Positions 25,266 to 34,692 of a stretch of DNA of 64,000 nt are shown one piece after another. Below the pieces are notes generated by a model. That model had not been told where the DNA came from and did not search any database. It saw nothing but the letters and a program-made list of their open reading frames with translations. The first letter of the stretch is position 1. The number at the start of each line of letters is the position of its first letter. The position numbers were made by a program, and so were the translations under genes. Source of the DNA: AC-32 sp963813435 (GTDB lineage: Bacteria; Actinomycetota; Thermoleophilia; Gaiellales; Gaiellaceae); contig CAWEYY010000002.1 in assembly GCA_963813435.1 (NCBI GenBank), positions 62,001 to 126,000 on the forward strand, read 5' to 3'.

Positions 25266-25578
25266 TCAGCTCCGCCCGCTGGCGATCCGAGAGACCACCG
25301 ACCGTCTTCGATTGGCTGATGCGGCACTGATTCAGGAACCGGGCGGCTTTTACGCGGCCGAACTTCGGGACCGCCATGAGCATGTCGAACACCTTCGCGG
25401 TGGAGACGTATTCGGGCGGATCCTCGAGGATCTCCTCGATCCGGACATCGCCCGATTTGAGGTCCTTCTTCAGCCGCGCCCGCCGCACCCGGATGTCGTT
25501 CGCCCGCTTGAGCGCTTCCATCCTTTGGTCGAGAGAACGAAGGGGCGCCTGGGCTTGAGTTTTGAGGGCGGCGGCCAC
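25246..25578 (-). CDS. mihF: actinobacterial integration host factor (mIHF)
   Basis: A nucleoid-associated DNA-binding protein unrelated to proteobacterial IHF, essential in mycobacteria and regulatory in Streptomyces. The basic N-terminal helix (RSLDQRMEALKRANDIRVRRARLKKDLKSGD) and the helix-two-turn-helix-like C-terminal half (VFDMLMAVPKFGRVKAARFLNQC, GLSDRQRAELIGLF) match the family. The GTG at 25578 is chosen because an excellent promoter ends 8 bases upstream; an in-frame TTG at 25614 lies inside the -35 element. Product 110 residues. It heads the mihF-gmk-rpoZ operon. Confidence 0.9.
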   Translation of the reverse strand: MAAALKTQAQAPLRSLDQRMEALKRANDIRVRRARLKKDLKSGDVRIEEILEDPPEYVSTAKVFDMLMAVPKFGRVKAARFLNQCRISQSKTVGGLSDRQRAELIGLFNR

Positions 25579-25586
25579 GGCGGGGG

Positions 25587-25614
25587 ATACTAACAAGACC
25601 GGAGCCTCGGTCAA
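25587..25614 (-). promoter_or_regulatory. mihF promoter, leaderless type
   Basis: TTGACC (25609-25614), a 16-base spacer and TAGTAT (25587-25592) on the minus strand, with the GTG start codon 8 bases beyond the -10 element. This predicts transcription starting at or next to the GTG. It also shows that mihF-gmk-rpoZ can be expressed apart from the pyr genes upstream. Confidence 0.7.
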
Positions 25615-25625
25615 CCCGACAAGTT

Positions 25626-26529
25626 TCAGCGCATATGCAGGGTTTTTTGGGAAGTAACTCTCGATGTTTGATCGAGGGTCGAGTTCTCCGCCTCGTGGGC
25701 AGCCCCCACCGCGTTGTCAGGATCGACAAAGCCGCGGGCCACCAGCTCGACCTCCAGCTCGGCCCGGACTCGGGCGGGTGCACCGGGATCGGCGAACAGG
25801 GTCGTCCCGAGCGCGACGTCGTTCGCGCCGGCCGCGAGCAGCTCGAGCACGTCGTGTCCGGATGCCACTCCGCCCATGCCGACGATGGGGAGATCGGTCG
25901 CCCGGCGACAGCGCCCAGACGGCCGCGAGCGCGATCGGGCGCACCGCCGGCCCGGAGAGCCCGCCGGCTCCTCGCGCCAGCACCGGGCGGAGCGTCTGCT
26001 CGTCCAGAGCGAGGCCCTTGATCGTGTTCACGAGGCTGAGCCCGTTCGCTCCCGAGGCTTCCGCGGCGCGCGCGGTCTCGGAGACGTCGGTCGCCGCCGG
26101 CGAGAGCTTCGCGTAGAGCGGCTTGCGCGTCGCCGCGCGGGCGAGCTCCACGGTCTCGGCCACGCTCTCGGGAACCTCGTCCACGTTCGGGCAGGAGAGG
26201 TTCAGCTCGATGACGTCGACTTCGCCGTACCGGTCGAGCCTGGCACAGAGGTCGGCGAAGTCCTGCGCCTGGAAGCCTCCGACGGACACCCAGAGCGGCA
26301 GGCCCAGCTCCGCGAGCCGCGGCAGGTGGTCGGAGAGGAAGCGGTCGATTCCGGGGTTCGCCAGGCCGATCGCGTTCAGCATCCCGACGTCCGTCTCGGC
26401 GATGCGCACGGGCTGGTTGCCCTCGCGCGGGAGCGGCGTGACGGTCTTGGTCACGAACGCGTCGAGCTCGCGCGCCACGTCCGGCGCGGTGAGCGCGTCG
26501 AGGCAGCCGCTCGCGTTAAGCAGCCGCAT
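25626..26529 (-). CDS. pyrD: dihydroorotate dehydrogenase (class 1B), interrupted by a frameshift
   Basis: FMN subunit that oxidises dihydroorotate to orotate, paired with PyrK for NAD. Starting at ATG 26529, the frame gives the FMN-barrel text NAIGLANPGIDRFL, VSVGGF, VIELNLSCPNV, KPLYAKLSPAATDV and NGLSLVNTIKGLALD. Near 25901-25914 the frame breaks; the next frame continues with VGMGGVASGHDVLELLAAGANDVALGTTLFADPGAP, the conserved end. Removing one base restores a contiguous protein. This may be a sequencing indel or a real lesion. The N-terminus is short, starting at the MNASG strand. It follows pyrK with 14 bases of overlap. Confidence 0.88.
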
Positions 26530-27181
26530 GGAGCACCGGCCCTTCCACGCAGAGGCGCTTGAGGACGCCGTCGATCTCGACTGCGCAGCCGTAGCAGGCG
26601 CCGTAGCCGCAGGCCATGGGCGCCTCCCAGGCGAGCTGCGCGTGTGGGGTCAACCGCCGCACCGCCTCGAGCATCGGCTCCGGGCCGCAGGCCAGCACGT
26701 CGTGGCTCGGCGGCAGCACCTCGGTCACGAGCGTCGGCTCGACGACGACCTCCGCGTTGGGGACGAGCGCGGCGGCCTCCGCGTGCCACGCGCTGCGGAA
26801 GCCGAGGATCGCAGGTGGCCGGCCCAGCATCTCCGAGAGATACGGGAACGGCGCGATGCCGATCCCGCCGCCGACGAGCAGCGGGCGCTCGACATCGAGC
26901 CGGAAGCCGTTGCCGAGGGGGCCGACGACGCCCAGGCGGTCGCCGGGCTCGACCGAGCACAGCGCCCGCGTCCCTGGGCCGATCGGGTCGATCAGGAACC
27001 CGAGCTCGCCCTCGGGCGCGACGCAGAGGCTCATCGGGCGCGGGAGGAGCCGGCCCGGAGCCTCGAGCATAAAGAACTGCCCCGGAATCCCCGGCTCGAG
27101 GCCGCCGCGATCGATCCGGACGAGCGTGTACGGCCCGACGGCCTCGGCGCCGGTGACGCTACGCGATTCGCGCCTGAGCAT
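26516..27181 (-). CDS. pyrK: dihydroorotate dehydrogenase electron transfer subunit
   Basis: FAD/[2Fe-2S] subunit that passes electrons from PyrD to NAD. The N-terminal flavin-binding beta-barrel has PGQFFMLEAPGRLLPRPMSLC, the FNR-like nucleotide domain has PLLVGGGIGIAPFPYL and DVLACGPEPMLEAV, and the C-terminal iron-sulfur ligands are in CGYGACYGCAVE and a final Cys in LKRLCVEGPV. Length 221 is slightly short but complete. Its start overlaps the carB end by 23 bases. Confidence 0.92.
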   Translation of the reverse strand: MLRRESRSVTGAEAVGPYTLVRIDRGGLEPGIPGQFFMLEAPGRLLPRPMSLCVAPEGELGFLIDPIGPGTRALCSVEPGDRLGVVGPLGNGFRLDVERPLLVGGGIGIAPFPYLSEMLGRPPAILGFRSAWHAEAAALVPNAEVVVEPTLVTEVLPPSHDVLACGPEPMLEAVRRLTPHAQLAWEAPMACGYGACYGCAVEIDGVLKRLCVEGPVLHAAA

Positions 27182-30100
27182 CGATTCGCTCCTGCAGGCT
27201 CAGCGCCACCTCGTCGTGCGCGTGCGCGATCGCCTCGACGGCGGCCGCGGCCCCGGAGATCGTCGTCACGCACGGGATGCGCGCGACGAGCGCCGCCTCG
27301 CGGATCCGGTAGCCGTCGGTGCGGGCACCCGAGCCCTGCGGGGTGTTGACGACGATGTCGCAGCGGGCGCGGCGGATCAGATCGACGACGCTCGGACCTC
27401 CGCCCTCCTCGGTCACTTTGCGGACGTACTCGACGGCGAGGCCCGCAGCGGCCAGCGTCCGGGCCGTGCCGGCGGTGGCGAGCAGCTTGAAGTCGAGGCG
27501 CGCGAGCTCCCGGGCAACGGGCACGACCGCGTCCTTGTCCTCGTCCCGCACGGACAGGAACGCCGTGCCGCGGGCCGGAAGTCGCCGCCCGGCGGCACGC
27601 TCGGCCTTGGCGAAGGCGGTCGGAAGGTCGGACGCGCTGGCCATGACCTCGCCGGTGGAGCGCATCTCGGGCCCGAGCACCGGATCGGCGCCCGGGAAGC
27701 GGGTGAACGGGAGCACCGCGGCCTTGACGGAGACCTGTCCCGGGGACAGTCCCTGGGCCAGGTCCAAGGAGGCCAGGCTCGCACCGGCGGCGAGGCGGCA
27801 CGCGGCCTGGACGAGGTTGACGCCTGTCGCCTTGCTCGCGAACGGGACCGTGCGCGAGGCACGCGGGTTCGCCTCCAGCACATAGAGCTCGCCGTCTGCG
27901 AGCGCGAGCTGGACGTTCAGCAGCCCGACCACGCCGAGCGCTGGCCCGAGGCGCCTGACGGCATGGGCGACCGCGCGCTTCTCGGCGCGCGTCAGCGACT
28001 GCGGCGGCAGGACGCAGCTCGAGTCGCCGGAATGGACACCCGCCTCCTCGACGTGCTGCATGACCGCGGCGACAAGCGTCTGCGTGCCGTCGCAGAGCGC
28101 GTCCACGTCGAGCTCGATCGCGTTCTCGAGGAAGCGGTCGACGAGCAGGCGCCCGCCGCAAGCCGCGGCGGCCTCACGCACAGTCTCCGCGTCGTAGCAG
28201 ACCCGCATGCTGCGCCCGCCGAGGACGTACGAGGGCCGCACCAGTACCGGGTAACCGACCCGCTCCGCGACCTCGACGGCCTCCTCGACGTTCGATGCCG
28301 TCCCCCACGGCGGGACGGCGATCTCGAGCCCGTCGCAGAGCGCGGCGAAGCGCTCGCGGTCCTCGGCAAGGTCGACCGCCTCGAACGGCGTCCCCAGGAT
28401 GCGGAAGCCGGCTGCCTCGATCGCCCGCGCGAGCTTCAGCGGAGTCTGGCCGCCGAACTGGATCACAACCCCTTCGGGCCGCTCGCGCTCGCAGACCGCC
28501 AGCACCTCCTCGACGCCGAGCGGCTCGAAGTAGAGCCGGTCGGAGGTGTCGTAGTCGGTCGAGACGGTCTCCGGGTTGCAGTTGACCATCACGGCCTCGT
28601 AGCCGAGCTCGCGGAAGCTCTGCGCCGCGTGGACGCAGCAGTAGTCGAACTCGATCCCCTGGCCGATCCGGTTCGGGCCGGAGCCGAGGATCACAACCGA
28701 CTTGCCCGGCTCAGGCGTGGCTTCGTCGGCTTCTCCCCAGGTCGAATAGAAGTAGCTCGAGGCCGCCTCCACCTCCGCTGCGCAGGAGTCGACGCGCCGG
28801 TAGCTCGGCCGGACCCCCCACGCCCGCCGCTTCACGCGAACGGTCTCCTCGCTCGCGCCGGAGGCCCGCGCGACGTCGGCGTCCGAGAGCCCGAGCCGCT
28901 TGAGCCGGACCCAGTCGTCGGCGACGAGATCGTCGACGTGTGCACTGGAGCACAAGCTCGACTGGATGCGCTCGATCTCGTCGCGGAACCACGGGTGGAT
29001 GCCTTCGGGCAGCTCGTCGAGCGAGGGCCAGGGCGTCACCGCTCCGCCGTCGAGCTCGCGCGAGCGCAGCGCCTTCAGCAGCGCCTCGGCGAACGTGCGC
29101 CCGATCCCCATCGCCTCGCCGACGGACTTCATCTGCGTGCCGAGGGTCGTGTCGGCGCCGGGGAACTTCTCGAACGCGAACCGCGGCACCTTGACGACGA
29201 CGTAGTCGAGCGTCGGCTCGAAGCTCGCCGGGGTCGTCCCGGTCAGGTCGTTCGGAATCTCGTCGAGCGTGTAGCCGACCGCGAGCTTCGCGGCCACCTT
29301 CGCGATCGGGTAGCCCGTCGCCTTCGAGGCAAGCGCCGAGGAGCGCGAGACGCGCGGGTTCATCTCGATCACGCGCACCTCGCCGGTGTCTCGGTTGCGG
29401 GCGAACTGGATGTTGGAGCCGCCGCACTCGACGCCGACCGCGCGGATCACCGCCGCGGCCCCGTCGCGGAGCTCCTGGTAGGCCTCGTCCGGAAGCGTCA
29501 TCTGCGGTGCGACCGTGACCGAGTCGCCCGTGTGCACGCCCATCGGGTCGAGGTTCTCGATCGAGCAGACGACGACCACGTTGTCGCTGCGGTCGCGGAT
29601 CACCTCGAGCTCGAACTCGTCCCAGCCGATCAGGCTCTCCTCGACGAGCACCTGCCGCACGGGGCTCTCGCGGAGCGCGCGGTCGAGGAGCGACTCGAAC
29701 TCGCTCCACGTCGTCGCCGTCCCGCCTCCGTGGCCGCCCAGGGTGAACGCGGGCCGGAGGATGACCGGGAACGAGAGGTCGACCGGCGCCTCGGAGAGCG
29801 ACGTGACGACGAGCGACTCGGGCACCTTCAGGCCTGCCTCGCGAACGACCTCGCGGAACCGCTCGCGGTCCTCCGCCCGGCGGATCACCTCTGCGGGCGC
29901 GCCGATCAGCTCGACGCCCAGGCTCTCGAGCACACCGGACTCGGCCAGCTCGAGCCCGAGGTTGAGGCCCGTCTGCCCGCCCATCGTCGGCAGGAGGGCA
30001 TCCGGTCGCTCGCGCCCGAGGACGTCGGCGACGCTCTCGACGTCGAGCGGCTCGAGGTACGTGCGGTCGGCGAAACCCGGGTCGGTCATGATCGTCGCCG

Positions 30101-30251
30101 GGTTCGAGTTGACGACGATCGTGCGGAAGCCGTCCTCCCGCAGCACCTTCAACGCCTGGCAGCCTGCGTAGTCGAACTCGCAGGCCTGTCCGATCACGAT
30201 CGGCCCCGAGCCGATCAGGCAGATCGAGCGGAGGTCACGCCGCCTGGGCAA
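27159..30251 (-). CDS. carB: carbamoyl-phosphate synthase large subunit
   Basis: Makes carbamoyl phosphate from bicarbonate, ammonia and two ATP. It has the internal duplication of the family: the first half includes CLIGSGPIVIGQACEFDYAG, VVNSNPATIMTD and the ATP-grasp TLGGHGGGTA region; the second half includes VILGSGPNRIGQGIEFDYCC, VNCNPETVSTDYDTSDRLY and the second ATP-grasp with YVLGGRSM. The C-terminal MGS-like allosteric domain ends the protein. Length 1030 is slightly below the ~1070 norm. TTG start at 30251, overlapping the carA end by 17 bases. Confidence 0.97.
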   Translation of the reverse strand: MPRRRDLRSICLIGSGPIVIGQACEFDYAGCQALKVLREDGFRTIVVNSNPATIMTDPGFADRTYLEPLDVESVADVLGRERPDALLPTMGGQTGLNLGLELAESGVLESLGVELIGAPAEVIRRAEDRERFREVVREAGLKVPESLVVTSLSEAPVDLSFPVILRPAFTLGGHGGGTATTWSEFESLLDRALRESPVRQVLVEESLIGWDEFELEVIRDRSDNVVVVCSIENLDPMGVHTGDSVTVAPQMTLPDEAYQELRDGAAAVIRAVGVECGGSNIQFARNRDTGEVRVIEMNPRVSRSSALASKATGYPIAKVAAKLAVGYTLDEIPNDLTGTTPASFEPTLDYVVVKVPRFAFEKFPGADTTLGTQMKSVGEAMGIGRTFAEALLKALRSRELDGGAVTPWPSLDELPEGIHPWFRDEIERIQSSLCSSAHVDDLVADDWVRLKRLGLSDADVARASGASEETVRVKRRAWGVRPSYRRVDSCAAEVEAASSYFYSTWGEADEATPEPGKSVVILGSGPNRIGQGIEFDYCCVHAAQSFRELGYEAVMVNCNPETVSTDYDTSDRLYFEPLGVEEVLAVCERERPEGVVIQFGGQTPLKLARAIEAAGFRILGTPFEAVDLAEDRERFAALCDGLEIAVPPWGTASNVEEAVEVAERVGYPVLVRPSYVLGGRSMRVCYDAETVREAAAACGGRLLVDRFLENAIELDVDALCDGTQTLVAAVMQHVEEAGVHSGDSSCVLPPQSLTRAEKRAVAHAVRRLGPALGVVGLLNVQLALADGELYVLEANPRASRTVPFASKATGVNLVQAACRLAAGASLASLDLAQGLSPGQVSVKAAVLPFTRFPGADPVLGPEMRSTGEVMASASDLPTAFAKAERAAGRRLPARGTAFLSVRDEDKDAVVPVARELARLDFKLLATAGTARTLAAAGLAVEYVRKVTEEGGGPSVVDLIRRARCDIVVNTPQGSGARTDGYRIREAALVARIPCVTTISGAAAAVEAIAHAHDEVALSLQERIDAQARIA

Positions 30252-31278
30252 GCCTCACCCCCTCGACCCAGCCCGAGAGCAGCGGCCAGGCGTCGTGGGG
30301 TCCTGGCCGCGCCTCGGGGTGGAACTGCACGGACCGCGCTCGGAGCTCGGGGAAGTCGAGCCCCTCGACGGTCCCGTCGTAGAGCGAGACATGCGTCGCC
30401 TCCTTGCCGGCCGACGCCGCCACCGCGAAGCCGTGGTTCTGGCTCGTGACGAGCACGCGGTTCGTGCGCTTCTCCAGCACCGGATGGTTGGCGCCTCGGT
30501 GGCCGAACGGGAGCTTGAAGGTCTCGTGCCCGGTGGCCAGCGCGAGCAGCTGGTGGCCGAGGCAGATGCCGAGCACCGGCACCCGGCCGAGCAGCGCGCG
30601 CACGGTCTCGACCTCGTCCGCGAGCGGCGCCGGGTCGCCCGGGCCGTTCGAGAGCAGCACGCCGTCGTAGCCGGCCAGCTCGTCGGGATCGGCGTCGTGC
30701 GGGTAGACGGTCACGGCCGCGCCGGCCCACGCGAGCCGGTCGAGGATCGAGCGCTTGCAGCCGTAGTCGACGACCGCGATCCGCGCCGCGCCCGCATCGC
30801 TGAAGACGTACGGCTCGGGAGCCGAGACCGCGGCGGCCAGCGAGCGGCCGGCCATCGCCGGCTGCTCCTGCACGGCCACGATCGCCTCCTCGGCGGAGCC
30901 TTCGCCCGCGACCGCGATGGCGCGCATCGCACCCGAACCACGCAGATGGATGACGAGCGAGCGCGTGTCGATCCCGGAGAGCGCGACGAGGCCGTGCTCG
31001 TGCAGCCAATCCGTCCAGGCAGGACCGCGCGCCTCGCGCATCACGACAGCGCGTGCGTGCGGGCGAGGCGACTCGCAGCGGCCCGGCGCAACGCCGTAGT
31101 TGCCGACCATCGGCGCGGTGAAGCAGACGATCTGCTCGGCGTAGCTCGGGTCGGTGACGACCTCCTGGTAGCCCGTCATCGCCGTCGTGAAGACCGCCTC
31201 GCCGAACGCGAAGCCCTCGGCGCCCACCGACTCGCCGCGGAAGACGGTGCCGTCCTCGAGCGCGAGGAAGCCCTTCAT
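30235..31278 (-). CDS. carA: carbamoyl-phosphate synthase small subunit
   Basis: Glutamine amidotransferase subunit that supplies ammonia to CarB. The N-terminal domain reads FLALEDGTVFRGESVGAEGFAFGEAVFTTAMTGYQE. The class I amidotransferase triad is Cys in LGICLGHQLLALA and His/Glu in VQFHPEA; IAVVDYGCKRSIL marks its start. Length 347 is near normal. ATG at 31278 overlaps the pyrC stop as ATGA. Confidence 0.96.
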   Translation of the reverse strand: MKGFLALEDGTVFRGESVGAEGFAFGEAVFTTAMTGYQEVVTDPSYAEQIVCFTAPMVGNYGVAPGRCESPRPHARAVVMREARGPAWTDWLHEHGLVALSGIDTRSLVIHLRGSGAMRAIAVAGEGSAEEAIVAVQEQPAMAGRSLAAAVSAPEPYVFSDAGAARIAVVDYGCKRSILDRLAWAGAAVTVYPHDADPDELAGYDGVLLSNGPGDPAPLADEVETVRALLGRVPVLGICLGHQLLALATGHETFKLPFGHRGANHPVLEKRTNRVLVTSQNHGFAVAASAGKEATHVSLYDGTVEGLDFPELRARSVQFHPEARPGPHDAWPLLSGWVEGVRLAQAA

Positions 31279-32580
31279 CCCTCGTGCACGACCGATCCGT
31301 TGGCGACGGTGAGCCGCACCTGGCCCTTGAGCGTCTGGCCGAGCAGCCAGGAGTTGACCGAGCGCGAGCGGAAGCCGCCCTCGTCGACCTTCCAGGTGGC
31401 CGCCGTGTCGAGCAGGACGAGGTTCGCGGGCGCGCCGACGGCGATGCGCGGAGCCTCGAGCCCGTACGCGCGCGCCGGCCCGGCGGACATGCGCTCGAGG
31501 AGCGTCTCGAGCGGGATCAGTCCCGGCTCGACGAGGCCCGTGTAGAGCGCGGCGAACGCCGTCTCGAGCCCCGTGACGCCAAAGGGCGCGGCCTCGAACG
31601 GGACGTCCTTCTCGTGGCGGGCGTGCGGCGCATGGTCGGTGGCGACCGAGCCGATCGTGCCGTCGCGCAGGCCGTCGATCAGCGCAATGCGGTCGTCTGC
31701 GCTTCGCAGCGGCGGATTCATCTTCACGTTCGGGTCGAGCGTGCGGACGGCCTCGTCGGTGAGGCAGAGGTGGTGCGGCGTCGCCTCGCCCGTCGCGGCG
31801 ACCCCGGCCGCCTGCGCGCGGGCGAGCGCCTCGACCGACTCGCGGGCCGAGAGGTGGAGGAGGTGCAGGGGCTGGCCCTCGAACGCCGCTAGCGAGAGGT
31901 CGCGCTCGACCATCACGCTCTCGCCGACCGACGGGTAGCCGGCGAAGCCGAGCTCGGCCGAGACGGCCCCTTCGTGCATCTGGCCGCCGCGCGAGAGCGT
32001 CGGCTCCTCGCAGTGGAGCGCGAGCCGGCGACCGGTGATCCCGTGGTACTGGAGCGCGCGGCGCATGAGCCCGGGCGCGACCACGGGGTGGCCGTCGTCC
32101 GAGAAGCCGGCCGCGCCGTGGTCGGCGAGCTCGGCCATCTCGGTCAGTTCCATGCCCTCCTGGCCGCGGGTGATCGCGGCGAGGAAGCCGACCGGGAATC
32201 ACGGCCTCGGCCTGTGCGTCCTCGATCAGCGAGCCGAGGACGGCGGCCGAGTCGATCACCGGGTCGGTGTTCGGCATCGCCAGGATCGCGCAGTAGCCGC
32301 CCGCGGCGGCCGCGGCCGTGCCCGAGGCGATCGTCTCCTCGTCCTCGCGCCCGGGCACGCGCAGGTGAACGTGTGGATCGACGAAGGCCGGCGCCAGCAC
32401 CAGCCCTGCGCCGTCGACCACGCGGTGCTCGTTCGCGTCGAGGCTCGTTCCGAGCTGCGCGATCGTGCCGGCGTCGACGCGCACGTCGCAGACCGAGTCG
32501 ATTCCCTCGACCGGGTCGACGACGCGCGCGCCGCGCACCACGAGGTCGTCCGTGGACTTGTTCTTGCCGAAGAGCATCAC
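31275..32580 (-). CDS. pyrC: dihydroorotase, interrupted by a frameshift
   Basis: Cyclises carbamoyl-aspartate to dihydroorotate. The N-terminal part has the metal site DPHVHLRVPGREDEETIASGTAAAAAGG and LAMPNTDPVIDS. Near 32191-32196 an extra G breaks the frame; the next frame continues EGMELTEMAELADHGAAGFSDDG, LALHCEE, LHLLHLSA, TPHHLCLTDE and VATDHAPH, completing the amidohydrolase barrel. Removing one G restores a full protein of about 430 residues. Error or real lesion cannot be told apart here. The start (GTG 32580 or ATG 32577) overlaps the pyrB stop. Confidence 0.9.
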
Positions 32581-33572
32581 GCGACCTCCAGCGGCTCGGG
32601 CGATCGCACCGAGGCCGGGCCGGTCGTGAGCAGGTCGTAGAGCACCGCCATCCGCACGACGAGGCCCGCGCGCACCTGGATCTCGATCAGCGCGTCCGCC
32701 GCGTCCGCGACCCGCGGGTCGATCTCGACGCCGCGGTTCATCGGGCCGGGGTGCATCACCTTCTGCCCGGGGCGCAGCCGGTCGGGGGTCACTCCCCAGC
32801 GCGCCGTGTACTCGCGCAGGGAGGGCACGTAGTTCGCGCCCTCCTGCATGCGCTCGCGCTGCATGCGCAGGACGTAGACGACGTCGGCCGCGGCGATCGT
32901 GCCGATGTCGTGCGAGATCTCGCAGCCCATCGCCTCGATCCCGCGCGGGATGAGCGGCGGCGGCCCGACGAGCGTCACGTGCGCGCCCATCAGCGTCAAC
33001 GCCTGGATGTTCGAGCGGGCGACGCGCGAGTGGAGGACGTCGCCGACGATCGCGACGTGCATCCCCTCGAGCGGCCCGACCTCCTCGCGAATCGTGTAGA
33101 GGTCGAGCAGCGCCTGCGTCGGGTGCTGGTGCTTGCCGTCGCCCGCGTTGACGATGTGCGCCTCGGTGTAGCGCGCGACGAGCAGCGGCGCGCCGATCTG
33201 CGGGTGGCGCAGCACGATCACGTCCGGGTCGTACGCGCCGAGCGTCAGGGCCGTGTCCTTCAGCGACTCGCCCTTGTCGACCGACGAGCCGGTCGCCTTG
33301 ATCGACATCGTGTCCGCCGAGAGACGCTTGGCCGCGAGCTCGAAGCTCGACGAGGTGCGCGTCGAGGACTCGTAGAAGACGTTCACGACCGTGTGGCCGC
33401 GGAGCGTCGGCAGCTTCTTCACTTCGCGTTCCAGCGAACGGGAGAAGCTGCGCGCGGTTGCGAGCAGCCGCTCGACGTCCTCGCGCGTCACGTCGCCGAT
33501 CGAGATCAGGTGCCGCCTCGGCGGCTGCTTCGGCGGAAGGAAGCCCTCCCGCATCACGTGGATGTCACCCAT
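32577..33572 (-). CDS. pyrB: aspartate carbamoyltransferase catalytic subunit
   Basis: First committed step of pyrimidine synthesis. Carbamoyl-phosphate binding is shown by YESSTRTSSSFE and by HQHPTQALLD; aspartate-binding residues fall in LRMQRERM and MHPGPMNRGVEI. Length 331 is slightly longer than the norm because of an N-terminal extension that includes KQPPRRHLISIGD. No pyrI regulatory subunit gene is present, as in other Gram-positives. The ATG overlaps the pyrR end by 8 bases. Confidence 0.96.
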   Translation of the reverse strand: MGDIHVMREGFLPPKQPPRRHLISIGDVTREDVERLLATARSFSRSLEREVKKLPTLRGHTVVNVFYESSTRTSSSFELAAKRLSADTMSIKATGSSVDKGESLKDTALTLGAYDPDVIVLRHPQIGAPLLVARYTEAHIVNAGDGKHQHPTQALLDLYTIREEVGPLEGMHVAIVGDVLHSRVARSNIQALTLMGAHVTLVGPPPLIPRGIEAMGCEISHDIGTIAAADVVYVLRMQRERMQEGANYVPSLREYTARWGVTPDRLRPGQKVMHPGPMNRGVEIDPRVADAADALIEIQVRAGLVVRMAVLYDLLTTGPASVRSPEPLEVA

Positions 33573-34166
33573 TGGACTCCTTCTGGACGAGCAGGACCCG
33601 GTCGATCTCGTCCACCTCGACGAGCTCCACCTGGACGCGCTCGCCGCGGGCGGTCGGCAGGTTCTTGCCCACGTAGTCGGGACGGATCGGAAGCTCCCGG
33701 TGGCCGCGGTCGGCGAGGACGGCGAGCTGCACGCGCTCCGGCCGGCCGTAGCCGAAGAGCGCCTCGATCGCCGCGCGGATCGTGCGGCCCGTGTAGAGGA
33801 CGTCGTCGACCAGGACGCAGGTCATCCCCTCGAGCGGGAAGTCGAGCGTCGTCGAGCGCACCAGCGGCTGCGCGTGGCGAGGCGCCTCGCCCGCGCGCAC
33901 GTGGACGTCGTCGCGGTGGAAGGTGATGTCGAGCTGGCCGAACGCGACCTCGACGCCTTCGAGCTCGGCGATCCGCCGGCGCAGGCGCTGCGCGATCGGG
34001 ACCCCGCGGGTGTGGATGCCGATTAGGGCGACCTGCTCGAGGTCGGGGTTGCTCTCGACGATCTCGTGCGCGATCCGCGTCAGCGTGCGCTCGATGGCTT
34101 CGGCATCGAGGACAGTCTTCGCTTGAGAGGTCTGCGCGCTTACGGCGCAGTCAGGGCGTGTCTCAC
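33565..34166 (-). CDS. pyrR: bifunctional PyrR regulator / uracil phosphoribosyltransferase, start uncertain
   Basis: Binds pyr leader RNA in response to UMP and has weak uracil phosphoribosyltransferase activity. Conserved parts are IERTLTRIAHEIVES, VALIGIHTRGVPIAQRL, the PRPP loop TCVLVDDVLYTGRTIRAAIEAL, and LAVLADRGHRELPIRPDYVGKNLPT. The only start with a ribosome-binding site (AAAGGAG, GTG at 34166) reads into a stop after eight codons; the PyrR frame itself is open upstream of the conserved part but has no start codon. A missing base near 34163 would join them. Coordinates assume that; the alternative is a short leader peptide (34140-34166) and a non-standard pyrR start. Confidence 0.85.
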
Positions 34167-34171
34167 CTTCG

Positions 34172-34203
34172 ACTCCTTTCCGGCCTCACAGGACCGGGTT
34201 AAA
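34172..34203 (-). promoter_or_regulatory. PyrR-binding leader element overlapping the pyrR ribosome-binding site
   Basis: On the minus strand the mRNA reads CCGG-TCCTGTGAGG-CCGG (34180-34197), matching the PyrR-binding consensus UCCNGNGAGGY in a stem-loop, and is followed at once by AAAGGAG. Repression of translation by PyrR, as described in mycobacteria, fits better than attenuation because no terminator follows. Confidence 0.7.
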
Positions 34204-34227
34204 GGGGTTCGTTATCGTCGCGGAACT

Positions 34228-34683
34228 CTACCCGCCCGCGCGGACGGCGTCGAGATCGTCCTCGGCGATCGGAAGAAACACGTCGATCTCGTCGAGCCGG
34301 CGGTAGAACTCGATGCTCGGTCTCGTCCCGTCTCTCCGCGGCCCCGCAGCCTCGATCAGCGCGTCGAAGGCGGGCGCGATCCGCTCGTAGACCGCGGGCG
34401 GGTCGCCGCGGAGCCGGGCCTGCAGGTAAGTGCCGCCCGGGATCGTGGCCGTCTCCAGCCCGAGGGCGGCCGGGTCGTCGCCCTCCCGGATCTGCGCGCA
34501 GACGCGGTACTCGCCCGTCGACGGGTCGAACGTCCCGAAGAACTTCCGCCCGCGAAGCCCGACCAATCCTTCGAGCCGCTCCCAGCCCTTGGCCATCTCG
34601 GGCGGCTCGTCGGCAGTCCGCAGGAACATGACGTGCGTCTCCTCGCGGTGGACCGGCGCCGCGCTGAGCTCACCGCTCTCCAC
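34228..34683 (-). CDS. GyrI-like small-molecule-binding domain protein
   Basis: A stand-alone 151-residue GyrI-like (SRPBCC-like, AraC effector-binding) domain. The FFGTFDPSTGEYRVCAQI and LETATIPGGTYLQARLRGDP strands and the C-terminal RPSIEFYRRLDEIDVFLPIA segment fit the family, in which a conserved Glu and aromatic residues line a ligand pocket. No DNA-binding domain is fused to it. GTG start at 34683 lies 6 bases after TAGGCT, consistent with a leaderless mRNA. Ligand unknown. Confidence 0.78.
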   Translation of the reverse strand: MESGELSAAPVHREETHVMFLRTADEPPEMAKGWERLEGLVGLRGRKFFGTFDPSTGEYRVCAQIREGDDPAALGLETATIPGGTYLQARLRGDPPAVYERIAPAFDALIEAAGPRRDGTRPSIEFYRRLDEIDVFLPIAEDDLDAVRAGG

Positions 34684-34692
34684 GGCACGAGC

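Noticed and set aside
26616..30449. 1277-codon plus-strand ORF
   Set aside because: It is antisense to carB and pyrK, which have complete family signatures; high GC content makes long antisense frames common here.
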